From Candidatus Omnitrophota bacterium (GTDB taxonomy: Bacteria > Hinthialibacterota > Hinthialibacteria > JAKQFZ01), in the NCBI GenBank assembly GCA_029558215.1, contig JAKQFZ010000564.1, positions 1 to 6,475 on the forward strand: DNA of 6,475 nucleotides. The letters are read 5' to 3'. Shown piece by piece: positions 1 through 5,130 of this stretch (its first letter is position 1; each line of letters begins with the position of its first letter). A model generated the notes under the pieces. It was given only the letters and a program-made list of their open reading frames with translations, was not told the origin of the DNA and made no database searches. Position numbers and translations under genes: made by a program.

Positions 1-318
1 GAAGCAGGAGTGCTTTCCCCCGCAGGACACGATAATCTGACTCGGTTTGTAGGTGAGACCATTTTCGTTCTTGAACTTTTCAACAATGGCCTGCCTCAGT
101 TCCGGAATGCCGCTGCTCGGCGTGTATTTCGTGAAACCCGAGGCCAACGCAGTAGCCGCCGCATCCTTGATATGCTGCGGGGTATCGAAATCCGGCTCGC
201 CCGCCCCAAAACCAACCACGTCCTGCCCTTCCGCTTTCATCTGCTTTGCCTTGGCGTCAATGGCCAGGGTAAGCGATGGAGAGAGGGATGCTGCATGCTT
301 AGATATTTTGTAGTCCAT
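1..318 (-). CDS. aspC: Class I PLP-dependent aminotransferase, aspartate aminotransferase type (5' part, runs off left edge)
   Basis: The first 106 codons of a fold-type I, PLP-dependent aminotransferase are present. Aspartate aminotransferase interconverts aspartate plus 2-oxoglutarate and oxaloacetate plus glutamate in the cytoplasm. Seen: an N-terminal MDYKISKHAASLSPSLTLAI, the substrate-loop motif GAGEPDFDT at residues 38-46, TKYTPSSGIPELR at 64-75, and SCGGKH at 98-103, which begins the PLP-phosphate-binding region. These are hallmarks of the prokaryotic (I-gamma, Thermus/Bacillus-like) AspAT subfamily. The catalytic PLP lysine and substrate-binding arginine lie outside the window. The ATG at 318-316 is chosen because GAGGAGG (332-326) sits 7 nt upstream. 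It follows purC by 72 bp on the same strand with no clear terminator or promoter between, so cotranscription is likely. Related I-gamma enzymes can also act on prephenate, so exact substrate choice is inferred. Confidence 0.88.
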   Translation of the reverse strand, partial: MDYKISKHAASLSPSLTLAIDAKAKQMKAEGQDVVGFGAGEPDFDTPQHIKDAAATALASGFTKYTPSSGIPELRQAIVEKFKNENGLTYKPSQIIVSCGGKHSCF

Positions 319-390
319 GAACTTTCCTCCTCAAGGGCGCAATTCGCGCTTGTCTTTGGCCTGCTGAAAGGCCTTTCCTGTTCACTTTCC

Positions 391-1275
391 TTATGCCCCC
401 GTCAACCGGCGAAGGGCCTCTTGGTACTTCTGAGACGTTCTTTCGACCACGTCCGCCGGCAGCGCCGGCGCAGGCGGAGTCTTGCCCCAGTTCATGCTTT
501 CGAGCCAGTCTCTGACGTACTGTTTGTCAAAACTTGGTTGAGGCCCGCCAGGCGCATAGCCGTCGACCGGCCAGAACCGCGACGAATCGGGGGTCAGCAC
601 CTCGTCAATTAGCATCAGCCGATCTCCGGCCAAGCCGAACTCGAACTTGGTATCAGCGATGATGATGCCTCGCTTGCGCGCCAGTTCCGCGGCGGTCTTG
701 TAGAGTTGAAGACTCACATCACGAACCTGCCGGGCAACTTCATCGCCGAGAATCCCGCATGTCTCATCGAAGGTGATGTTCTCGTCATGCAGCCCCTGTT
801 CCGCCTTGGTTGAAGGTGTAAAGAACGGCTCCGGCAGGGCGTCAGATTCCCTGAGGCCGGATGGCAGCTTCAGACCGCGCACGGCACCTGTTTTCGCGTA
901 CTCTTTCCAAGCGGACCCACTGAGATATCCCCGCACGATGGCCTCGACAGGCAGAGGCTTCGCCTTGCGAACGACCATTGAACGGTCCTGCAACTGCGCT
1001 CTGGCGCTTTCGTCCCGCGCGTAGCACGAGGCGTCGGTGCCAAGATAATGATGTGGAACGATGCCTGTCAGCGTATCGAACCAGAAACGTGAAAGCTGCG
1101 TCAGCACACGGCCTTTGCCGGGAATCGGCGTAGGCAGGACCACATCGAAACAGGATATCCGGTCCGTGGCGACGATTAGCAACGTATCTCCCAGATCGTA
1201 TACGTCGCGGACCTTGCCTCGCGACAACAGGGTCAATTCCGATACGGTCGAATACATCAAGGCTGTGTTTTCCAT
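391..1275 (-). CDS. purC: Phosphoribosylaminoimidazole-succinocarboxamide synthase (SAICAR synthetase)
   Basis: PurC performs the ATP-dependent condensation of CAIR with L-aspartate to give SAICAR in de novo purine synthesis, in the cytoplasm. The 294-residue protein is complete. Seen: the nucleotide-binding start GKVRDVYD (20-27), ATDRISCFDVV (36-46), the first family signature LPVEAIVRGYLSGS (108-121), FTPSTKAE (152-159), the second signature IADTKFEFG (206-214) and LIDEVLTPDSSRFW (222-235). The length fits the longer, approximately 290-residue form of the family rather than the roughly 237-residue E. coli form. The ATG at 1275 is chosen because GGAG lies 6 nt upstream; Met7 is a weaker alternative. 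It is the first gene after a sigma-70 promoter, with an aspartate aminotransferase downstream that could supply its aspartate substrate. No frameshift or missing motif is visible. Confidence 0.97.
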   Translation of the reverse strand: MENTALMYSTVSELTLLSRGKVRDVYDLGDTLLIVATDRISCFDVVLPTPIPGKGRVLTQLSRFWFDTLTGIVPHHYLGTDASCYARDESARAQLQDRSMVVRKAKPLPVEAIVRGYLSGSAWKEYAKTGAVRGLKLPSGLRESDALPEPFFTPSTKAEQGLHDENITFDETCGILGDEVARQVRDVSLQLYKTAAELARKRGIIIADTKFEFGLAGDRLMLIDEVLTPDSSRFWPVDGYAPGGPQPSFDKQYVRDWLESMNWGKTPPAPALPADVVERTSQKYQEALRRLTGA

Positions 1276-1312
1276 CTTGCTCTCCAGCTAACCAAAGGCT
1301 CAGTTTCGCTGC

Positions 1313-1340
1313 ATAATACCGAAGCGCGTGCCAGAGTCAA
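1313..1340 (-). promoter_or_regulatory. Sigma-70-type promoter of purC
   Basis: On the minus strand, TTGACT (1340-1335, 5 of 6 to the -35 consensus) and TATTAT (1318-1313, 5 of 6 to the -10 consensus) are separated by 16 bp. The expected start is near 1306, giving a leader of about 30 nt before the purC ATG. I see no PurR-type operator or purine riboswitch in this short leader. Confidence 0.65.
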
Positions 1341-1431
1341 GATTCAACTAGACGCGCCGGGAATCCCATTGGCGGAATATGCGGTGCAGGGCAGGAAGAG
1401 AAACTACTCACAAGAGGGAAGCGATAGATAG

Positions 1432-1551
1432 ATGAACCTGCAGAAGGCAGGCTGGAATAAGGCAAAGGCAGCTTGCCTGCTCGGGATTAGTCGCCAGACC
1501 CTGTACAGGAAACTCGATGAGATGGGAATAGAGAATTCGTCATCTGGGTGA
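1432..1551 (+). CDS. 39-residue stand-alone Fis-type (HTH_8) DNA-binding ORF; possible remnant of an NtrC-family activator
   Basis: This short ORF reads MNLQKAGWNKAKAACLLGIS then RQTLYRKLDEMGIENSSSG. It matches the Fis-type helix-turn-helix at the C-terminus of sigma-54 activators (NtrC family): the pattern GWNKxKAAxLLGISRxTLYRKL is unmistakable. It has no receiver domain, no AAA+ domain and no Fis dimerisation helices. An in-frame TAG lies directly before the ATG and the sequence further upstream does not resemble an activator, so either it is a 3' remnant left by deletion or it is a tiny free HTH protein. A purine-rich GAGGGA (1414-1419) lies 12 nt upstream, longer than ideal for ribosome binding. 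It lies just before a repeat array and a sigma-54-like promoter, the kind of site such a domain would bind. That the HTH is real is near certain; that it is expressed is uncertain. Confidence 0.5.
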   Translation: MNLQKAGWNKAKAACLLGISRQTLYRKLDEMGIENSSSG

Positions 1552-1556
1552 CTCTA

Positions 1557-1597
1557 TGTGACACTTCTGTAACACTGGCACATTGTAACATGTGACA
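1557..1597 (+). promoter_or_regulatory. Array of four TGTRACA palindromes, candidate upstream activator site
   Basis: Four copies of the 7-bp palindrome TGT-R-ACA occur at 1557-1563 (TGTGACA), 1568-1574 (TGTAACA), 1584-1590 (TGTAACA) and 1591-1597 (TGTGACA). They lie about 105-145 bp before the predicted sigma-54 start near 1701, the usual distance for binding of an enhancer-binding protein. Read on the minus strand, the first and last copies contain GTGTC and CTGTC, which resemble the (C/G)TGTC core described for PilR at pilin promoters; that comparison is from memory. The clustering is seen; the activator role is inferred. Confidence 0.55.
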
Positions 1598-1674
1598 GGT
1601 TGCTGTGGGTGTATCCTGCCCCTCTTCTTGCCTAAGTAATTCATAGTGTTTCAGTTAATGAATACCACCACAAG

Positions 1675-1690
1675 TGGCACAGAAGTTGAT
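1675..1690 (+). promoter_or_regulatory. Candidate sigma-54 (-24/-12) promoter of the minor-pilin operon
   Basis: TGGCAC (1675-1680), five bases, then TTGAT (1686-1690) gives a perfect -24 element and correct spacing. The -12 element has one deviation from TTGCA/T: the usual GC doublet is GA. The predicted start is near 1701, 40 nt before the first prepilin ATG at 1741. An AT-rich stretch between here and the repeat array contains 1633-1645, one mismatch from the IHF consensus on the minus strand. Type IV pilin genes are commonly sigma-54 dependent, which supports the call; the -12 mismatch tempers it. Confidence 0.5.
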
Positions 1691-1725
1691 ATCCATTATG
1701 ACGACTACGTCAAAGATGAATTCTG

Positions 1726-1734
1726 AAGGAGGTG
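1726..1734 (+). promoter_or_regulatory. Strong Shine-Dalgarno that fixes the first prepilin start at 1741
   Basis: AAGGAGGTG is a nearly perfect complement to the 16S rRNA 3' end and ends 6 nt before the ATG at 1741. An in-frame GTG at 1732 lies within this site and so is not a credible start. Confidence 0.85.
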
Positions 1735-1740
1735 GCCATC

Positions 1741-2211
1741 ATGAGCAAAGAACGCGGGTCAAAGTGCGGGCTCTCCCTCCTCGAAGTTCTTGTCGGCATG
1801 CTCATTTTGGGAGTGCTCGTGGTGGCTTGTCTGCGCACCTTGGGGCTGTCCTCAGCGATGGGGAGCATGCAACAGAACCGTCAGCGGGCGATGAACCTCG
1901 CCCAGAGGAGAATGGAAGAACTGCTCCAGACGGACTATCGCAATTTGCCGCAAGGCGTCACGTTGCAGGTTTATGATGGGGAAGTCCCGGGTGGAGACCT
2001 CTACATTCAGACAATCGTCACCGATGTGGATGATCCAGGTTTCTCGGGGTTGTACAGTGATCCGCTTAAGGACCCCGATGTTGACTACAAACAGATCGTT
2101 ATTAACACCTGGTGGCACCAGAAGATTCCAGCAGACATTGGTTCCATGTCATTCCGCATGCACACTTATGTCAGCCCACATGTCCAGACGATCCCTGCTG
2201 AACCGGAGTAG
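1741..2211 (+). CDS. Type IV prepilin-like minor pilin, PilV/GspI-like
   Basis: A 156-residue class III signal protein. The basic leader MSKERGSKCG ends in Gly10, followed by LSLLEVLVG with Glu at mature position +5 (E15). It would be cleaved and N-methylated by prepilin peptidase (PilD) at the inner membrane and then assembled through its hydrophobic helix (residues 11-31). After the helix comes the RAMNLAQRRMEEL segment (49-61), typical of PilV/GspI-type minor pilins, then a globular domain of about 95 residues without a disulfide pair. A cysteine sits at -2 from the cleavage site and another (C30) in the membrane helix. It is the first gene of the cluster, 14 bp before the next prepilin. 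In type II secretion the I-J-K subunits form the pseudopilus tip; PilV-W-X play the equivalent role in type IV pili. Which of the two systems this serves cannot be decided here. Confidence 0.85.
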   Translation: MSKERGSKCGLSLLEVLVGMLILGVLVVACLRTLGLSSAMGSMQQNRQRAMNLAQRRMEELLQTDYRNLPQGVTLQVYDGEVPGGDLYIQTIVTDVDDPGFSGLYSDPLKDPDVDYKQIVINTWWHQKIPADIGSMSFRMHTYVSPHVQTIPAEPE

Positions 2212-2225
2212 GGAGGTGACCGATC

Positions 2226-2771
2226 ATGTCCTCTATGGAGAAAGCACCAGAATACAGAAGGAAAGCCCAAAGTGGTTTCACACTCATAGAGATTCTCATT
2301 GGTATGTCCATCATGCTTCTGGTGGCAGGCATGTCGGTCAGTTTTTTCGGCCTGATTCAATGGAATACCGCGAGCGTGGCAGGAGAGATTTTTAACCGCC
2401 AAGACGCTCAGAATTGTATCAACCAATTGGGGCGTTATGTGTACCCTGCAACGCGATTGGAAAACAGCGAGGATGGCACGAACATGGTCTTGGTCTGGCG
2501 GGATGACAACGCTCCTCCCACTAACCTGGACATAACAGATGACACGACCGGGGTCATCTATTTCGACTCGGCACAGAAGGCGCTCTTCTACATGCCGGAT
2601 CGTGAGTTTCAAGGAAATTATGAGATTGTCGCCCAAGGGATTGAGAATTGTCAGATGAGTGTTGCGGGGAACGTCCTGCGGGCACAGATCACTTTTGCGG
2701 CCGGCCCTAAGCGGTCGCCCAAGACAAAGACGCTGAATGTTTCTCTGGCCGCCCGAAACATTCCACGTTGA
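2226..2771 (+). CDS. Type IV prepilin-like minor pilin, PilW/GspJ-like
   Basis: A 181-residue prepilin. The leader of 17 residues ends with RRKAQSG, then the mature N-terminus FTLIEILIGM carries Glu at +5 (E22) and runs into a hydrophobic helix to about residue 42. The following SVAGEIFNRQDAQNCINQLG segment and the beta-rich globular region up to residue 181 fit the PilW/GspJ group, which typically follows PilV/GspI in gene order. Mature protein: inner-membrane anchored until assembled into the pilus or pseudopilus tip. GGGAGG (2211-2216) lies 9 nt before the ATG at 2226 and overlaps the stop of the upstream gene; Met4 is a less likely start. The assignment as prepilin is firm; the PilW versus GspJ label rests on gene order, size and general composition rather than a diagnostic motif. 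Confidence 0.85.
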   Translation: MSSMEKAPEYRRKAQSGFTLIEILIGMSIMLLVAGMSVSFFGLIQWNTASVAGEIFNRQDAQNCINQLGRYVYPATRLENSEDGTNMVLVWRDDNAPPTNLDITDDTTGVIYFDSAQKALFYMPDREFQGNYEIVAQGIENCQMSVAGNVLRAQITFAAGPKRSPKTKTLNVSLAARNIPR

Positions 2772-2786
2772 AAGGATGGCGCGGGA

Positions 2787-2822
2787 ATGAACAAGGGCTT
2801 TTCGATTCTTGAAGGGGAGTGA
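2787..2822 (+). pseudogene. Prepilin-like micro-ORF (11 codons), probable vestige of a lost minor-pilin gene or coupling leader
   Basis: Reading from the ATG at 2787 gives MNKGFSILEGE and then TGA. This is a complete prepilin processing signal: a basic two-residue n-region with Gly at -1, then F-S-I-L-E with Glu at +5. The hydrophobic helix that should follow is missing. AAAGGA (2771-2776) lies 10 nt upstream, so it could be translated. Its stop overlaps an ATG of the next gene as TGATG (2820-2824), an arrangement used for translational coupling. It sits between a PilW-like and a PilX-like gene, exactly where another pilin gene could have been. A decayed gene is the simplest reading; a functional leader peptide is the alternative. 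Too short to prove translation. Confidence 0.45.
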
Positions 2823-2827
2823 TGGCT

Positions 2828-4423
2828 ATGGCACGAACAAGCAGAGACTCAAAAGGCATCGTACTGCCCGTTGTGCTGATCCTGGCACTGTTGGCTGCGA
2901 TTTACGTTGCAGCGGTATTGAATGTCTCCAGGACGGACTTGCAGCAGGTGCGATCGCAGCAGGAGATGACAGAGGCCATGTACCTTGCCGAGGCTGGTCT
3001 GAATGTTCTGGCGGAGAAATACTGGATCGGATATCGGGAATCCAATCCGGCGCACAGGACTCAATGGCTCGACACGCATTTGGAGGATGTTGATCTCTTT
3101 GAGTACAACGGCAGTATCGGCGATTCACGCGGAACATACACGGCCACGGTTCGTCGAGTCTACTCCACAAGGGTTGCCGGAGAGCGAGTGGCGATTATCG
3201 AGAGTAAGGGACAGGTGGGATCCCATGAACGTGCCGTCGTTCGGGCGGTTCTCTATGGCTTGGGACGCTCCCGAGTCTTTGACTATGCGTATTTCGCGAA
3301 TAATTTTGGCTGGATGTGGGGAGCCGGAATCACAACCAATGGCGACATTCGCTCCAATGGCAATTTCAACCTCAAGAATCCAACGATCAACGGCGACGTC
3401 TATGCCAGTGTCAACAACGAAATTGGCGCAGATGGCCACATCGAGGGAGACACGAGGCAAAAGACTCTGGACTGGTATCGAACTCACTACGGAAATCGAG
3501 TGAGACCGACAACCCTGGACGGCTACAAGTTCGGATATGATGGCGAGAGTGAGTGGTTTGAGGGAGAGGAAATCCTCGAAATGCCCTATCTGAAGGACAC
3601 TTCCTATTACGAGCAACTCGCCCAGAGTCGCAACTCAACACTCCGCGTTGGTGGGGGAGGGCCAACAGTCAATGGGGTTCACAATGGCAATCTTGTTATC
3701 TACGGTACGGCAGCAAATCCAATCGAGATCAATGGGCCAGTGGTCATCACTGGCGACGTTGTCCTTGGAGGGGTCATTCGAGGCCAGGGAACAATCTACT
3801 CTGGAAGAAATGTGCATATTGTTGATGACATCACTTACGAAACTCCCCCCACCTGGCCAAAGGATGGAACCCCACCCGAAACGGTGGCAGAAGCCAACAA
3901 GAACGCCGATTTTCTTGGAGTGGCATCGCGAGGCAGCATCGTCCTTGGCGACTACACTACATCCGACTGGAACAGCAATGTGGGCAAGTACATCAAACCT
4001 GATTTCACCGCTCCCTATATTGATGAAGATGGAACCTGGTTCCATGGAAACTATACAGCTGCAGACGGAGTCAAGGTGGACGGGACGACCCGACGTTACT
4101 ATGAGTCGTCTTTCAGCAATGCCTTCTTCAGGGCGCAGGTTCGTACGCAACAGATCAGGACACTTAATGGCCTGTTCTACACCAATCACCTCTTTGCAGG
4201 CCGGATGACCAATGCCACGATCAACGGATCGGTGATCATGAGAGATGAAGCGATCATCTACAATACTTCCTTTGACTTGAACTATGACTATCGTGCCCGC
4301 GAGGATGGCGAAGAATACATAGACATTGATCTACCCAAGGCAGCTCGAATGGCGCAGATCGCGTGGCTCTATGGCACCTTTGAGCACAATGAAGGCGACT
4401 TGGAAGCCATGTTTGGAGAATGA
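2828..4423 (+). CDS. PilX/GspK-like minor pilin with large repetitive (probable beta-helix) passenger region
   Basis: A 531-residue protein. N-terminus: MARTSRDSKG then IVLPVVLILALLAAIYVAAV, a class III signal-like leader and membrane helix, with Val rather than Glu at +5 as in GspK. Residues 50-58 read AMYLAEAGL, the AEAG motif characteristic of PilX_N/GspK-type proteins. The passenger has short Gly/Asn turns with alternating hydrophobics at about 167-205 (TTNGDIRSNGNFNL, INGDVYAS), 280-337 (INGPVVITGDVVLGGVIRGQ) and 446-479 (NATINGSVIM), resembling a right-handed beta-helix or bactofilin-like fold. It is far longer than Pseudomonas-type PilX (about 195 residues) and lacks a recognisable GspK calcium-binding insertion. 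Likely membrane-anchored, then at the pilus tip or periplasm. Start: GGAG (2816-2819) is 8 nt before the ATG at 2828; the ATG at 2822, coupled to the preceding micro-ORF, and a GTG at 2819 are alternatives. Confidence 0.75.
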   Translation: MARTSRDSKGIVLPVVLILALLAAIYVAAVLNVSRTDLQQVRSQQEMTEAMYLAEAGLNVLAEKYWIGYRESNPAHRTQWLDTHLEDVDLFEYNGSIGDSRGTYTATVRRVYSTRVAGERVAIIESKGQVGSHERAVVRAVLYGLGRSRVFDYAYFANNFGWMWGAGITTNGDIRSNGNFNLKNPTINGDVYASVNNEIGADGHIEGDTRQKTLDWYRTHYGNRVRPTTLDGYKFGYDGESEWFEGEEILEMPYLKDTSYYEQLAQSRNSTLRVGGGGPTVNGVHNGNLVIYGTAANPIEINGPVVITGDVVLGGVIRGQGTIYSGRNVHIVDDITYETPPTWPKDGTPPETVAEANKNADFLGVASRGSIVLGDYTTSDWNSNVGKYIKPDFTAPYIDEDGTWFHGNYTAADGVKVDGTTRRYYESSFSNAFFRAQVRTQQIRTLNGLFYTNHLFAGRMTNATINGSVIMRDEAIIYNTSFDLNYDYRAREDGEEYIDIDLPKAARMAQIAWLYGTFEHNEGDLEAMFGE

Positions 4424-4447
4424 TCAAAAGACGGGAGAATGGAAACA

Positions 4448-4966
4448 ATGTTGCACCGTGGGATGCGTATTTCGGTTTGGCTGATCCCTATCCTTGTTCT
4501 GATAATGCTTCCAGTCAGAGCGTTTGCTCCGCGAATGGAAGACACGTCAGGATCGACCTCAGAAGACGGAATCCCTGAAGCCAGACGCAGAGCCCAACAA
4601 CAGTACAAGGAACAGGCGACCCGCCAGCACCAGATGGGCACCGCGCAATCCGAGGAAGACTCAGATGTAGTGGTGGAATACTACGACAAGGGGAGCCTGG
4701 ATCGTCAGGCGGGACCGTCCGCCACCACCAAACTCTCCCAGCGAGAGTTCGACCAGTCAGACACGATATCAATTCCAAAGGCTGACCAAAGCACAATTGA
4801 TGTTCCTCATCCGGATCGAGTGTTCAGCCCAGAGTCGGCAAAAACAAAACAGTCGGGTTCCTCTGGACTCAAGAAGATAGTGCTGGGAGGTTTCATACTC
4901 CTCGCCGTGGTGGCATATCTGAAGATTAGAGCACTGGAGAAAGCGGGAGTTCGGAAACCGAAGTAG
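4448..4966 (+). CDS. Unrecognised protein with signal peptide and C-terminal membrane segment, encoded in the pilin cluster
   Basis: I do not recognise a family. The 172-residue product has a typical Sec signal (MLHRGMR, hydrophobic residues 8-21, then PVRAFA; cleavage after VRA at residue 25 is plausible because Pro28 disfavours AFA). The mature part is polar and likely flexible, rich in Gln, Glu, Ser and Arg, with EARRRAQQQYKEQATRQHQ as a possible short helix. A second hydrophobic stretch at about 144-158 (IVLGGFILLAVVAYL) is followed by a basic tail. This predicts a periplasmic middle held by a C-terminal anchor. It begins 24 bp after the PilX-like stop, so it is probably in the same operon. 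The GGGAG (4433-4437) fits ATG 4448 at 10 nt better than ATG 4439, which is too close; ATG 4463 is a third option. Role unknown; an accessory to pilus assembly is only suggested by position. Confidence 0.7.
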   Translation: MLHRGMRISVWLIPILVLIMLPVRAFAPRMEDTSGSTSEDGIPEARRRAQQQYKEQATRQHQMGTAQSEEDSDVVVEYYDKGSLDRQAGPSATTKLSQREFDQSDTISIPKADQSTIDVPHPDRVFSPESAKTKQSGSSGLKKIVLGGFILLAVVAYLKIRALEKAGVRKPK

Positions 4967-5035
4967 CGCATCCCTGCCACAGTCAAAAGAGGCCTATTGC
5001 AGGCGTTCTCTTCGAATAACAACGACTCTTATCTC

Positions 5036-5064
5036 TTGACAAATCCTGCTCGAAATGTGATGAT
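5036..5064 (+). promoter_or_regulatory. Sigma-70-type promoter with extended -10 for the V/A-ATPase operon
   Basis: TTGACA (5036-5041) is a perfect -35. After 17 bp comes GATGAT (5059-5064), 4 of 6 to TATAAT, preceded by TG at 5056-5057 as in extended -10 promoters. The predicted start is near 5071, leaving a leader of about 60 nt before the first ATPase gene. It separates the ATPase operon from the pilin cluster. Confidence 0.5.
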
Positions 5065-5118
5065 TCGTATGTCTTTGGCAACGTGAATGGGAAAAAGCAC
5101 TAGAGACTCTACCCGATA

Positions 5119-5125
5119 GAGGTGA
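5119..5125 (+). promoter_or_regulatory. Shine-Dalgarno that favours a TTG start at 5131
   Basis: GAGGTGA matches the anti-Shine-Dalgarno closely and lies 5 nt before the TTG at 5131. The upstream in-frame GTG at 5122 is inside this site, so the TTG is the better start for the small ATPase subunit. Confidence 0.6.
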
Positions 5126-5130
5126 CTCCC

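Noticed and set aside
366..377. A 12-bp perfect palindrome GAAAGGCCTTTC between purC and the aminotransferase gene.
   Set aside because: There is no loop and no T-run, so not a terminator; too short on its own to call an operator.
10..612. A 200-codon plus-strand ORF over the aminotransferase and purC ends.
   Set aside because: It lies antisense to two well-recognised genes and its basic, Arg-rich product looks like a shadow translation; no ribosome-binding site or family match.
842..1027. A 61-codon minus-strand ORF inside purC in another frame.
   Set aside because: Fully contained in purC, whose frame carries both family signatures; no independent support.
1576..1592. A second TGGCAC at 1576-1581 as a sigma-54 -24 element.
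   Set aside because: At the required spacing there is CA rather than GC and no TTG, so the -12 element is missing; it lies inside the repeat array.
1674..1976. A 100-codon ORF starting at a GTG just upstream of the first prepilin.
   Set aside because: The start falls inside the sigma-54-like promoter and the frame then shadows the prepilin, giving an Arg/His-rich product.
2166..2636. A 156-codon minus-strand ORF inside the PilW-like gene.
   Set aside because: Antisense shadow of a gene with clear prepilin signals; Cys/His/Arg-rich product with no recognisable domain.
3635..4208. Two overlapping ORFs of about 185 codons on opposite strands within the PilX-like gene.
   Set aside because: Both are alternative-frame readings of the repetitive passenger; the sense frame has the continuous, composition-consistent protein.
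4987..5012. An imperfect hairpin (AAGAG-GCCT / AGGC-CTCTT with a 3-base bulge) after the pilin cluster, considered as a terminator.
   Set aside because: No T-run follows and the stem is short and bulged; a factor-independent terminator is not supported, though it may mark the operon end.
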